DNA from: Pontibacter akesuensis
Lineage (GTDB): Bacteria; Bacteroidota; Bacteroidia; Cytophagales; Hymenobacteraceae
DNA length: 64,000 bases
Assembly (NCBI RefSeq): GCF_001611675.1
Contig: NZ_CP014766.1
Location: 1,612,001 to 1,676,000 of the forward strand
Reading direction: 5' to 3'
Numbering within the stretch: the stretch's first letter is position 1; each line of letters begins with the position of its first letter. Shown in pieces: positions 1-8,693 of the stretch. Position numbers and translations under genes: made by a program. The notes beneath the pieces were generated by a model that saw only the letters and a program-made list of their open reading frames with translations, did not search any database and was not told the origin of the DNA.

Positions 1-2
1 AC

Positions 3-611
3 GAGTTGTACATCGATACGGTGGTGATTGATGATACTGACTTTATTACGCTGTGGTGCTTTACCGTGCTCGATGAAGAGTACAAGTTTGTGTACCTGGG
101 CTGCGACTTCACACAGTTTAACCTGATTTTGATTGCTGCCGGAGAAAAAGGCAAAGAGATCGCCCTGCACCTGGCAGAGGTCCTGGACAAGCCTTACGAT
201 GCTCCCACCCTCATCCCCATCAAAGAAGACTTCGACGAGTACCTGGAGCTAACAGGCCACGACCTGATCATATATGAGCCGCTCGCGCTCGAAGATGATT
301 TTGAGGAGTATGACGAAGACCTGCCGATAGAGCAGCTATTTGGAGGCAAGCCCAACAAAACCCGCCAGAAATACCTTATCTACCAACTCGACAAGCTGTA
401 TCCCTCCAAAGTGTTTGAGCCGGAGCAACTGTCGCAGTCTGCCCTTACCGAGTGCTTTGAGGATGATTCCCTGGAACTGGCGCAGCTGTATTACGACTAC
501 CTGAACGCGGTGGAAAACGGCTACAGCGAAGTGGAGGCCCGGCAGCTGTCAGGTCTGGAGCGGGAGCTTTTTTTCCGGATGGCGCGCAAAGCCTCTGAAC
601 TCTGGAAGTAA
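3..611 (+). CDS. Hypothetical acidic protein, 5' end probably outside the window
   Basis: The reading frame is open from the first bases of the window, so the start is probably upstream; the first possible in-window start is a TTG at 6. About 201 residues are visible. The protein is rich in Asp and Glu, has no signal peptide or membrane segment, and ends in a helical, charged tail (ELFFRMARKASELWK). I do not recognise the family and see no catalytic motif. It is followed by a gap of about 100 bases holding three copies of the AAGTATA/TATACTT word, and it converges on the DUF4142 lipoprotein gene. Coding is supported by the uninterrupted frame and GC-ending codons; function is unknown. Confidence 0.75.
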   Translation, partial: ELYIDTVVIDDTDFITLWCFTVLDEEYKFVYLGCDFTQFNLILIAAGEKGKEIALHLAEVLDKPYDAPTLIPIKEDFDEYLELTGHDLIIYEPLALEDDFEEYDEDLPIEQLFGGKPNKTRQKYLIYQLDKLYPSKVFEPEQLSQSALTECFEDDSLELAQLYYDYLNAVENGYSEVEARQLSGLERELFFRMARKASELWK

Positions 612-716
612 CTCCGTAAATCCCCCCTTACAAGTATAAAGTGATGTATTGCTGCCAGCTATCCTGGCTGAGTGGTTCACGCGTTCTGGTTTCCTTTTCC
701 TATACTTGTTTTATAC

Positions 717-1268
717 TTATAGAGCCGCTGAGTCAGGCTCGGAAATCTGGTTGATCTTTTCACGCAGGTGTTCGCGCAGGTTGATGATCCACTCCCGGGT
801 TTTCTGGTCATCCGCTTTCACGAGGGCTTCCTCATACCTGTTTAGCTGAGCGTGGTGTGTGCTGAGCACGAACTCGCGGTAGCGCAAATCAAACGCCTCC
901 CCTTCCAGCAAGGCCATGTCCTGCAGCAGCCCCTGGTCTGCGCCGCCGAGGCTATCAGGCAATCGAATGTTGTCGTGGCCAGCCACCAGGTTTTCCAGTT
1001 GCTTTAAGGCATCAGCATGATAAGTGGTTACATTTTGGGCAAATTCCCTCGTACGTGCATTGGTAGCTTTTTCCACCGCCAACTCCGACACCTGCACCTG
1101 CAGCATGTTGCTGCTGGCGGCATAGTCCCAGAAGGCCGGGTCGTTTAGGAGAGTGCGGGTACGGGTTTCAGCTATAGCTTCGCTTTTTTCGGCAGCAGGC
1201 CCATCGCAGGCCAGCACAAGCAGAAAAATAGTACCAAGGGTAAAAGCGATAATTCTATCTAAGAGCAT
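717..1268 (-). CDS. DUF4142 domain lipoprotein
   Basis: A 183-residue protein with a lipoprotein signal: a hydrophobic stretch and a lipobox ending LVLAC (Cys about 21). The mature part is all-helical and matches the DUF4142 pattern (ferritin-like four-helix fold): an early FWDYAASSNMLQVQVSELA segment, then TREFAQNVTTYHADA, and near the end REFVLSTHHAQLNRYEEA. DUF4142 proteins are periplasmic or outer-membrane-associated, common in Bacteroidota, and of uncertain role; stress or metal-related roles have been suggested for the fold, but nothing here proves one. It is transcribed alone, convergent with the gene on its left and separated by about 176 bases from the peptidase gene upstream. Confidence 0.82.
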   Translation of the reverse strand: MLLDRIIAFTLGTIFLLVLACDGPAAEKSEAIAETRTRTLLNDPAFWDYAASSNMLQVQVSELAVEKATNARTREFAQNVTTYHADALKQLENLVAGHDNIRLPDSLGGADQGLLQDMALLEGEAFDLRYREFVLSTHHAQLNRYEEALVKADDQKTREWIINLREHLREKINQISEPDSAAL

Positions 1269-1444
1269 AAGGTGGATGCGGGTATAGGTTGTTCGGCAAA
1301 GGCCAATAACCGCTTCTGCTGTTTCCCAGAACCGGATGTAGCCATGTACTTCTATCCTATACTATGCGCCACCCTCCCCGGGTTCCGCTCAAATAAAGAT
1401 TCCCGACAAATTATAAATCTCCCTGACCAGGCTACTATACCACA

Positions 1445-3769
1445 TCAGAAACGGTAGCTTTTCCGCACCACAGTCAGGTTGCTGTCGCGGCCCTGCTCGG
1501 CGATAACGTGCGGCGGCTTTGGCCTCTTTACCAGCTGCGCCGGCAGGTGCATGCTTTGGTCGGAAAGGTGCAGGGTGAGCGGTGCGTTCTGCTTCAGGCG
1601 CAACAGCAGTTCTACTTCCTTGGAAGGCGGCAAACCGTGCAGGCGCATCAGGTATACTTGTGCACTATCGGCGGTAGGCAGCGGCTTCAGCTCCAGCGGC
1701 TCTCCGGCCAGTGTTGCGCCAAGCAGCTCATCCGGATTCGGCAGCTCCAACAGCGTCTCCAGGTGGATGGCATCTGGGCGCTGCGCTTTCAGCCGAAGGC
1801 GCAGCAGGCGCTCTCCGTTTGCCGTGGAATCCTGCACCACTTCTGCCACAGGGGCAGGCAGGGCTACTGCCTCGGCGCTGCTTTGCAGGTACGTCCTGCC
1901 AGAGTAGGGATAAAACCCGCTTAGTGGCGCCTGGGTCGGTTCAGGGAAAAACTGACTGTTCCAGTCGTCGGTGGTGGTGTAGGCCGAGGCCCAGTAGGCT
2001 TTGTTGGTGTCTGCGTTGAGGTAGTAGCTGACGTGGCTGTGCAGCGGGCGTTCCGCGGTGGGCATTTCGCCTGCTACGGCGCGCACCACCTGGATAGCCC
2101 CTGCCAGCACCAGCACTACTGGCAGCAGCGGTAAGTTTTTCCAGCAAAGGCTGCGCTCCACCACCACTAACAGGGGCAGCAGCAGGCCAGCTAGCAGCAG
2201 CAGCAAGGCCACCATGCTGTAAGGCAGCTGCAGCGCAAAGGCGGTAAAAACTACCTGTATGATCGGCATCATCAGAAAAATGGCCGGTATACTTGCCAGC
2301 AGCAGCACCAGTGCAAACGGCAGCCCTACCTTTGGCTTTCTATCAAGCCCCAGCCATATGACTACCAGCACGCCGCACAGGCTAAACAGCAGCGGGAAGA
2401 TGAACAGGTAGGCAGCATTTGGGGCCAGCAGGTAAACCGTCATCATAAGTATAAACTGAAGTATACACACGCCCAGCACAAGCGAGAACAGGCCCAGCCA
2501 GCGCAGCACCAGCCGCGTGAGCAGCAGGAAAAGCCCCAGCGCCAGCAGTACGTAAGCCACAAAGAAATTACCGGCACTGTACACGCCGTTGCCGCGGTGC
2601 GACAGCGGCAGCAGACGCCACACCAGCTCATTGATCGGGTAAAAAAGCGCCACTACAACGATCAGCAGCAGTAAGTACAGTAGGAAGCCAAATATAAGTT
2701 GCTTTGCCGTGATGGCTTGTTTCCGGAAGGCCACGACCAGCGTGATGACCAGCAGAAGTGCCGTTATCACTACCCATACTATGTTCAGGCCGGCGCTGTA
2801 CGTAATCACCCAATCGCCCAGCAAGTTAAAGAAAACGGCATCCGGGGCCTTGGTAGCCTCCAGCGAAGTATGGCCGAAGTGGCGGGTAAGTTCCAGCAGG
2901 TTGGTGCCGTGGTGCTGCAGGCTGCGCTGGCTTAAGTTTTCAGGCGCGTCGGTGGCTTTGTGGTAATGCACAAAGCCACCGATAAATGCCGAGTTCAGCC
3001 CAGAAAAGCCTGCTTCCCGGTACACTGTAAAATCGGTATCGTTGGGCATGCGGCTGTAGATCTCGTAGGCCAGCGAGCTGAAAAAGGGATGCGGCGCTGC
3101 CTCAGCATATTGCCGGGCCACCCATCCGTTTTCGGGGCTCATCTCGAACGTCATACTTGGGCCATCGTTGCCGCGCCCCTCCAGGTTCATCACCAGCCCC
3201 ACCTCCTGTGCCCAGGGGTGCTTCAGAAAGGCCCTGGCGCCGTACAGGCCAAACTCTTCACCATCGGTTAGCAGCACGATTACGTCGTGGTCCAGCGGCG
3301 CTTCCTGTTTCAGGGCGCGCACCGTTTCAAGTATGGCGGCAACGCCTGCCCCATCGTCGCCGGCTCCCAGGGCGTTGGGCTGTGAGTCGTAATGGGCCAT
3401 GAGCAGGATGGCCTTGCTACTGTTGCCGTTCCCTAGCAGCCTGCCCACCAGGTTGTACACGTGCCCCACCATGCCTGCCCCGCCGTATACTTCTGCCGCA
3501 GTCGTATCCTGCACCTGCGGGTTCAGGCCCAGCTCCTGCATCTGCTGCAGCAGGTAGTCGCGCACGTTGGCATGGGCTTTGGTGCCCATGGGGTGTGGCT
3601 CCTGCGCCACCTGCCGCACGTGCTGCATGGCCCGCTCAGCCGAAAAAACCGTGGCAGGCGCTGTGGCAGGAACGGGCTTGGGCGGCGCCAGCAAGTATAA
3701 ACTAAGGAGGGCCAGGCCGGTAATGGCCAGGAAAAGGAAAGCAGCAATGGCTCGGTTGCGGTACTGCAT
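1445..3769 (-). CDS. M28 family zinc peptidase with multi-pass membrane C-terminus
   Basis: A 774-residue protein. One N-terminal membrane anchor (residues 8-28) is followed by an M28 peptidase domain facing the periplasm, with metal and catalytic residues in place: MAHYDSQ (His126), GAGDDGAG (Asp138), TDGEEFG (Glu171/172), NLEGRG (Glu197) and FVHYHKATDAPENL (His268). From about residue 320 to 570 there are eight or more hydrophobic helices, then a soluble C-terminal domain rich in beta segments. This layout resembles the eukaryotic ER peptidase Fxna/ERMP1 type and is frequent in Bacteroidota. It probably cleaves N-terminal residues from peptides; the substrate is unknown. It is a single gene with no evident operon partner. 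Confidence 0.9.
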   Translation of the reverse strand: MQYRNRAIAAFLFLAITGLALLSLYLLAPPKPVPATAPATVFSAERAMQHVRQVAQEPHPMGTKAHANVRDYLLQQMQELGLNPQVQDTTAAEVYGGAGMVGHVYNLVGRLLGNGNSSKAILLMAHYDSQPNALGAGDDGAGVAAILETVRALKQEAPLDHDVIVLLTDGEEFGLYGARAFLKHPWAQEVGLVMNLEGRGNDGPSMTFEMSPENGWVARQYAEAAPHPFFSSLAYEIYSRMPNDTDFTVYREAGFSGLNSAFIGGFVHYHKATDAPENLSQRSLQHHGTNLLELTRHFGHTSLEATKAPDAVFFNLLGDWVITYSAGLNIVWVVITALLLVITLVVAFRKQAITAKQLIFGFLLYLLLLIVVVALFYPINELVWRLLPLSHRGNGVYSAGNFFVAYVLLALGLFLLLTRLVLRWLGLFSLVLGVCILQFILMMTVYLLAPNAAYLFIFPLLFSLCGVLVVIWLGLDRKPKVGLPFALVLLLASIPAIFLMMPIIQVVFTAFALQLPYSMVALLLLLAGLLLPLLVVVERSLCWKNLPLLPVVLVLAGAIQVVRAVAGEMPTAERPLHSHVSYYLNADTNKAYWASAYTTTDDWNSQFFPEPTQAPLSGFYPYSGRTYLQSSAEAVALPAPVAEVVQDSTANGERLLRLRLKAQRPDAIHLETLLELPNPDELLGATLAGEPLELKPLPTADSAQVYLMRLHGLPPSKEVELLLRLKQNAPLTLHLSDQSMHLPAQLVKRPKPPHVIAEQGRDSNLTVVRKSYRF

Positions 3770-3868
3770 GGGTCTTGGTTAGGGTGTGTCTATACTTACT
3801 TATCCTAATATAAGTAAAAGGACACAAGTATCAAGATGTAAGACACAAGACCTAAATTAATGTGTTTA

Positions 3869-3935
3869 CCTTATTGTCGATGACTTGAGCGATAGCAGTA
3901 AACAACTGCTATCGCTCAAGTCATCGACAATAAGG
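3869..3935. repeat. Perfect 31-bp inverted repeat with 5-nt loop
   Basis: Arms at 3869-3899 and 3905-3935 are exact reverse complements; only AAACA (3900-3904) separates them. There is no T-tract on either side, and the stem is much longer than the terminator beside it (3972-4010). It lies between the terC terminator and the start of the M28 peptidase gene. It may be a palindromic repeat unit, an RNase III-type stem, or a recent inverted duplication. Confidence 0.9.
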
Positions 3936-3971
3936 AGTTAGGGGCAAAAGAGGCAGCAACCAGGCGTAAAT

Positions 3972-4010
3972 AAAAAAGGCTTCCGGCACAATTGCACCGG
4001 AAGCCTTTTT
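3972..4010 (-). terminator. Bidirectional Rho-independent terminator after terC
   Basis: The hairpin GGCTTCCGG / CCGGAAGCC is flanked by A-runs on the left and T-runs on the right, so it can act on both strands. It lies 17 bases downstream of the terC stop codon. Confidence 0.88.
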
Positions 4011-4027
4011 CGAAAGAGATAAATTTA

Positions 4028-4819
4028 TTAGTCGACAGCGGAATACTTTTCGCCGTCCACAATCTGGCTCTGGCGCAGGTGCACCGGATCTGTTTTCTTG
4101 CGCAGTTTAGAGTTGAGCATTTCTACCATCAGCGAGAAGAACATGGCAAAGTAGATGTAGCCTTTCGGTATCTCCACATGGAAGGCCTCGGCCACCAGCA
4201 TCACCCCGATCAAAAGCAGGAACGAAAGCGCCAGCATTTTAACGGTTGGGCGGTTGTTCACAAAATCACTGATCACCTTGGCAAAGGCCAGCATGATGCC
4301 CATCGAAATAACGACGGCCACAATCATGATGATCACCTCGTCTACTAGGCCCACGGCTGTCAGGATAGAGTCGAAGGAGAAAACGATGTCGATCAGGATA
4401 ATCTGAATCAGTATCTTCCCTAGCGTAGTAGTGGCTTTGCTCACGTTGTGGCTTTCCTCCTCCCCTTCCAGCTTGTTGTGTATCTCGGTAGTACTCTTAG
4501 CCAGCAGGAACAGACCACCGGCAAACAGGATAATATCACGCCACGACACAGCCAGCTCGTTGGCCGTAAACGGCAGGTTAATGGTGAAGATCGGCTCCTT
4601 TGCCTGCACAATAAAGCTGATGAAAAGCAGCAGGATCACGCGGAAAACAAGGGCCAGCATCAGACCAATGGTACGGCCTTTGCCTTGTTGCTCCTGCGGC
4701 AGCCGGGCCACGATAATCGAGATGAATACAATGTTGTCAATGCCCAGCACTACCTCCATAAAGGTCAGCGTCAGCAGGCTTATCCAGGTATCCGGATTAG
4801 CGAAAATTTCTAAATCCAT
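4028..4819 (-). CDS. TerC family integral membrane protein
   Basis: A 263-residue, seven- to eight-helix membrane protein of the TerC family (PF03741). Two signature segments carry conserved acidic residues inside membrane helices: EVVLGIDNIVFIS near residue 22, and DIVFSFDSILTAVGL near residue 145. TerC-type proteins are linked to metal-ion export (manganese in the Alx/MeeF branch) and, in other contexts, tellurium resistance. No ter operon is present here, so a housekeeping metal role is the better inference. It is a single gene with its own -7 box upstream and a strong terminator downstream. Confidence 0.9.
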   Translation of the reverse strand: MDLEIFANPDTWISLLTLTFMEVVLGIDNIVFISIIVARLPQEQQGKGRTIGLMLALVFRVILLLFISFIVQAKEPIFTINLPFTANELAVSWRDIILFAGGLFLLAKSTTEIHNKLEGEEESHNVSKATTTLGKILIQIILIDIVFSFDSILTAVGLVDEVIIMIVAVVISMGIMLAFAKVISDFVNNRPTVKMLALSFLLLIGVMLVAEAFHVEIPKGYIYFAMFFSLMVEMLNSKLRKKTDPVHLRQSQIVDGEKYSAVD

Positions 4820-4851
4820 AGGTTTATTTTAGTTAGCATAAGTATAGGGCG

Positions 4852-4859
4852 CAAATGTA
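4852..4859 (-). promoter_or_regulatory. Putative Bacteroidota -7 box for terC
   Basis: TACATTTG on the minus strand fits TAnnTTTG and lies 33 bases upstream of the terC start. No convincing -33 TTTG was seen at the usual spacing. Confidence 0.4.
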
Positions 4860-4929
4860 GCTGTTAGATACTGATTGTGACACAGTAGCGTTGCGCGAAA
4901 TTTGAAAACACACCTGCTCCGCCTATTCT

Positions 4930-5427
4930 CTATGACTTCATGTTCACATACTGCAGCGGCATGCCAATGTCTTCGGAGTTGCCGCGCAGCAGCGCGATCA
5001 CGCCCTGCAGGTCGTCGATCTTCTTTGCCGTTACCCGGATTGTCTCGTCCATCATGGCCGCCGACACTTTCAGCTTGCTGTCCTTTATCAGCTTCATTAT
5101 TTTCTTGGATGTTTCCTTGTCGATGCCGGCTTTTACTTTGATGTCCTTTTTTACCATGGCACCCGACTGGTAGGCGTCCTTCGAAAAATCGAGGGCGGTG
5201 GCATCCAGGTCCTGCTTCACCATTTTACCGATGAGCACGTCTTCGGTGTGCTGCAGGCGCATGTCATTTTCCATGCTGATGTGCACCATGTTAATTTTTT
5301 TATCGAACTCCAGTGTGCCTTTGGTGTCGCGGAAGTCATAGCGGTTCATAATTTCCTTGCGGGCCACATTCACGGCGTTGTCCATGGTTTGCGGATCAAC
5401 TTTGCTTACAATGTCGAAAGATGCCAT
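4930..5427 (-). CDS. yajQ: YajQ family nucleotide-binding protein
   Basis: A 165-residue protein, full length for the YajQ/DUF520 family. It begins MASFDIVSKVD and has the family segments NAVNVARKEIMNRYDFR, FSKDAYQSGAMVKKDI and VTAKKIDDLQGVIALLR. The fold is a pair of ferredoxin-like domains. YajQ-like proteins bind nucleotides and RNA, and in Xanthomonas a homologue is a cyclic di-GMP effector; that role has not been shown in Bacteroidota. It is a single gene. A minus-strand TAACTTTG (5480-5487) is a possible -7 box about 53 bases upstream. Confidence 0.93.
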   Translation of the reverse strand: MASFDIVSKVDPQTMDNAVNVARKEIMNRYDFRDTKGTLEFDKKINMVHISMENDMRLQHTEDVLIGKMVKQDLDATALDFSKDAYQSGAMVKKDIKVKAGIDKETSKKIMKLIKDSKLKVSAAMMDETIRVTAKKIDDLQGVIALLRGNSEDIGMPLQYVNMKS

Positions 5428-5716
5428 AAGAGAAGTGTTTTTTTAAGTTCAGCGTTAGATTTTACAGGGCTTTTGCCCACAAAGTTATTTTTTAAGCACC
5501 ACATTACCGCTATCGCCGGAAAAGACACTGCTTAGGGGCAGCAGGAGGCAGGATGTATACTTGTAATGATCACCATTCCCTTGGCACAAGCAAACGCTTG
5601 CGCGGGTACGGGTTCAAACCTGCCATGTTTTGCAAATTGCCGCTATAGCCTATCACAAGCAGTCTGCGTCCTTTATCTTGTGTTCGAGGGATAAAAGCGG
5701 GCCATGAAGTTGATAG

Positions 5717-5881
5717 AACCTGCCCCCAGGACTTTTAAAATATGACCGCCTGCGCTACCAGACGCTGCAGGCCCGCGAGAAGGCCGTTAACTTTTACCGC
5801 CGAAACGGGTATGAGGTAATAGCGAAAACCGACGTCCTGTTTGGCTCCATTCAGCACTACCGCATGGCCAAGCAGCTGTAA
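5717..5881 (+). pseudogene. C-terminal remnant of a GNAT acetyltransferase
   Basis: Between yajQ and the lipocalin gene an open frame gives KYDRLRYQTLQAREK, then AVNFYRRNGYEVIAKT, and ends FGSIQHYRMAKQL before a TAA at 5879-5881. The FYRRNGY-type segment and the terminal HYRM are hallmarks of the last strands of GNAT N-acetyltransferases. A stop at 5714-5716 closes the frame upstream and the acetyl-CoA binding region is missing. A short ATG frame at 5704 (MKLIEPAPRTFKI, then stop) just before it suggests an internal deletion or frameshift. The rest of the 476-base gap shows nothing else beyond one TATACTT. Confidence 0.7.
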
Positions 5882-5903
5882 CAAACCTTAATTACTTCAA
5901 GCT

Positions 5904-6458
5904 ATGAAAAAGAACACAAAACTTTGGATCGGTGCCGGCGCTGCCGCCTTGGCAGGCACTCTCTTCCTTAACAGCCGCAAACAAGCCTATGCGCCCCTCG
6001 AAACCGTGCCTGAAGTGGATTTAGAGCAGTATGAAGGCCGTTGGTATGAGATAGCGCGGCTGCCGCAGCGCTTCGAGAAGGGCTGCCATTGCGTGTATGC
6101 CGAGTACAGCCAGCACCCCGATGGCTATGTGGAGGTGCGCAACGCCTGCCGCGAAGGAGGGCCCGACGGAAAGCTGGACATTGCCACAGGCAAGGCTTTT
6201 CCGGTTGAAGGCAGCCACAACAGCAAACTGAAAGTGCAGTTCTTCTGGCCTTTTAAAGGCGACTACTGGATTCTGGAGCTTGCCTCTGATTATAAATATG
6301 CCCTGGTGGGAACGCCCGACCGCAAGAGCCTCTGGATCCTGTCGCGCACGCCCCAGCTAAGCGAAGATGTGTATGAGCGCTATGTGCAGCTGGCTGCAAA
6401 AAAAGATTTCCCGGTAGAGAAATTGATTAAAACAGACCAAAGTTGCTTTGCAAGCTAA
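5904..6458 (+). CDS. Bacterial lipocalin (Blc-like)
   Basis: A 184-residue lipocalin. An N-terminal hydrophobic anchor (about residues 7-24) precedes the beta-barrel signature EQYEGRWYEIARLPQRFE (the G-x-W of motif 1). Later come KLKVQFFWPFKGDYWILEL and the third motif ALVGTPDRKSLWILSRTP. Bacterial Blc proteins bind fatty acids or lysophospholipids and sit on the outer membrane. A Cys is not at a clean lipobox position here, so the protein may be membrane-anchored or exported rather than lipidated. Length and motif order are normal for the family. Confidence 0.92.
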   Translation: MKKNTKLWIGAGAAALAGTLFLNSRKQAYAPLETVPEVDLEQYEGRWYEIARLPQRFEKGCHCVYAEYSQHPDGYVEVRNACREGGPDGKLDIATGKAFPVEGSHNSKLKVQFFWPFKGDYWILELASDYKYALVGTPDRKSLWILSRTPQLSEDVYERYVQLAAKKDFPVEKLIKTDQSCFAS

Positions 6459-6722
6459 TGCCTTGCTGCTTCTTTGCGGTGCAAGTACAGACAAATTTTT
6501 ACCTGCCTATACTTGCACCCTTTCACAAACCCCTTTAAGCGCCACTTTCTTAATAACCTATAGATCCTGCTAAATTTAACATTTAGGTAATAGCATATAA
6601 AGCTTGCAATCTATACTTTGTGGAAGCATACAGCAACTGCGACCAAGGCATCGCATACCTTCGCATATATTACAGATAAGCGTATGTTTTCGTTTATACA
6701 GTAGTTGTAGGCCATTTAAAAT

Positions 6723-7493
6723 ATGAGAAAGCTTCCAAGGCATATAGAACAAAGATTCTACGACACAATATTTGGAAGTGTCGCCTTAAGTGAATTTGAG
6801 TCCTGGGTATATACAGACAAGGAAATAGAATCCATTTTGTCGGATGACGAATACCTTGAGCTGCTTTCTTTCAACTACAAAAAGAGCGGTGCAAAGTATG
6901 AACTTGTAAATCTGCTTACGGACAATTATATCGACCTTGGAGAATACGAGAAATGGAAAATGCTCAATCTCCTATATGCCGCCAAAGATAAAGACAAAAG
7001 ACTACCAAATATACTTAGGCAACTCTACGACCTGTATTGTAAGGGATATGATTTTCTGAATGACTTGGGGTTAGGTTATGGCTTGACTGTTGAAGTCCCG
7101 CCCAGCAAGTATAAAGCTGAAACATGGGAAGAAATGACAGAAATAGAAAAGAAAGAATTGATCGAAAGCTTCTATCCACAGTTACAGTCTGACATCGAAA
7201 GAGCAATAACCTGGATTGAAGATGGCAAGATCATTTTATCAGGAAATACTGATGAAATGGGCCATCATGAATATGAAGATTTACGAACGGAAGAAGAAAA
7301 AAAGTCAACCGTTTGGACGGAAGTCGAAAGGGATGATAAAACAGGCTGGTCAGTTGAGGATAGTAACCTGAAAATTTTAAAAGAAGAAAACCGCCCTACA
7401 ACAATGTATAAAAATGATGGTGGTGATACTGCGGATTTGAAAAGCAAAACATCATTACGCCTTTGGTCAAAGTTGAAAAGCTTATGGCAGTAA
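6723..7493 (+). CDS. Hypothetical protein, immunity-protein-like N-terminus
   Basis: A 256-residue hydrophilic protein in DNA visibly richer in A and T than its neighbours. The N-terminal third (FYDTIFGSVALSEFESWVY, then SDDEYLELLSFNYK) resembles small Bacteroidota/Firmicutes proteins with an FE-x-W-x-Y...YLELLSFNY pattern that often lie next to polymorphic toxins as immunity-type proteins. This is a weak family impression. The middle is acidic and the C-terminus basic and low in complexity. No toxin gene is adjacent. A GTTGTAG box lies 19 bases before the start, like the boxes before the next genes. Function unknown; transfer is suspected from composition. Confidence 0.65.
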   Translation: MRKLPRHIEQRFYDTIFGSVALSEFESWVYTDKEIESILSDDEYLELLSFNYKKSGAKYELVNLLTDNYIDLGEYEKWKMLNLLYAAKDKDKRLPNILRQLYDLYCKGYDFLNDLGLGYGLTVEVPPSKYKAETWEEMTEIEKKELIESFYPQLQSDIERAITWIEDGKIILSGNTDEMGHHEYEDLRTEEEKKSTVWTEVERDDKTGWSVEDSNLKILKEENRPTTMYKNDGGDTADLKSKTSLRLWSKLKSLWQ

Positions 7494-7579
7494 ATTCACC
7501 ACTATTTTTATACTAAACGTTGGGTTTGATAAAAATAAAGAATGAGGGATAACCAAATTAGTCTTGAAGAGTTAGAGTT

Positions 7580-7921
7580 GTGGATAAGATTAAGAGACAT
7601 GGATTTATCCAGCATCATTGGTACCAGCTAAAATTTATCGCAATAATCCAGTTATACAAGCTGATAAAGGATACTGAAGAGAGAAGCTTTGTCAAAATCT
7701 GTAATAAGTTAATCAATAATAAGTACACCCTTGACTTAAAGAGCCATCTAAAAGCTTTATCGAACACATCAACTTTGGTTTGTAAGGACAGGTCCGAACT
7801 GAAGTCCTTTGCGAGCATATTAAAAGCATCATTTGAAGATAAATTTGCTATACTAGTATTAGTGGAGATAGCAAAGTCCGGCTATCATTTTGGGTTATGG
7901 ACTAAGTACTTTTTTGAATAA
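7580..7921 (+). CDS. Hypothetical protein, possibly frameshifted at its 5' end
   Basis: 113 codons, starting with ATG in the frame KIKRHGFIQHHWYQLKFIA and ending GLWTKYFFE. A better-placed ATG at 7542, right after a GTTGGGT box, opens a different frame (MRDNQISLEELELWIRLRDM) that stops at 7629-7631. Joining the two by a one-base shift near 7600 would give one protein of about 126 residues, so a frameshift is possible. The C-terminal half looks like a helical domain of unknown family. AT-rich, same strand as its neighbours. Function unknown. Confidence 0.45.
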   Translation: MDKIKRHGFIQHHWYQLKFIAIIQLYKLIKDTEERSFVKICNKLINNKYTLDLKSHLKALSNTSTLVCKDRSELKSFASILKASFEDKFAILVLVEIAKSGYHFGLWTKYFFE

Positions 7922-8052
7922 AATAACCAACTCCTAGTGGATATAGCAGTAGTGCCAGAAGAGGAGGTGACATTACGTTTGAGCAAATGAGTTCATCGGC
8001 TAACGCCTCGCACACTGTCTACACGAGCACGTTGGCTACAATAAAAAATCTA

Positions 8053-8619
8053 ATGAAAACATTAATCGCTGTTCTTTCACTCTTCTTCATCTTGCCTACA
8101 CTGTCTCAAGAAATGAAGACTTATAAAATATCCATTAGTGAGAGAACCTCTATCAAGCAAGAATATCAGGAGATGGAGTTATTGAGAAGCGACACCAGGA
8201 ATTTATTAATAGTCAAAAACCAAAAGAAAGAGTTACTCCCGTTAAGTGAGCAGGATAGTTTGAGGATTGTTGCTATAATGAAGAGTAACGATAAAGACAT
8301 GAAAGATGAAATGCTTTCCCTTTATAGAAAATCCTTGGCATATGAAGTTGATTCAATAAAAATTAATCCAGAAAATCAAGTTTTGGAAATAGCTGACAAG
8401 TTTTTCAACAACAGGGAAAGACTAAAAAAGCAGGCAACAGAACATAAGGACAATCGAATTATCCTGGACGGAACAATATATCAAATAACGGTAACAGATT
8501 CTAAGGGCGTGGCTTATGTTTCTTACGCACATTCTCCGAGCAAGGAATCGCATCCTGAAATTTATGAGTTAATATCTTCCTTGGGTAATACCTATACGGC
8601 TCATCAAATTAAGAAGTAG
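8053..8619 (+). CDS. Hypothetical exported protein
   Basis: The ATG at 8053 is preferred because it begins a clear signal peptide (MKTLIAVLSLFFILPTLSQ); an upstream in-frame start at 7987 would add 22 residues lying over the GTTGGCT box region. The mature protein is about 169 residues, charged, with no recognised domain. Its C-terminal segment (ILDGTIYQITVTDSKGVAYVS, then EIYELISSLGN) looks like a beta-rich end with a final helix. AT-rich, no neighbours of known function. Probably periplasmic. Confidence 0.6.
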   Translation: MKTLIAVLSLFFILPTLSQEMKTYKISISERTSIKQEYQEMELLRSDTRNLLIVKNQKKELLPLSEQDSLRIVAIMKSNDKDMKDEMLSLYRKSLAYEVDSIKINPENQVLEIADKFFNNRERLKKQATEHKDNRIILDGTIYQITVTDSKGVAYVSYAHSPSKESHPEIYELISSLGNTYTAHQIKK

Positions 8620-8693
8620 GAAACTACAGCCAACACAATTTAGCCTTAACCCTCGCTATGCTGCGGGCTTTACCTATACCAGCCGTCAAACTA

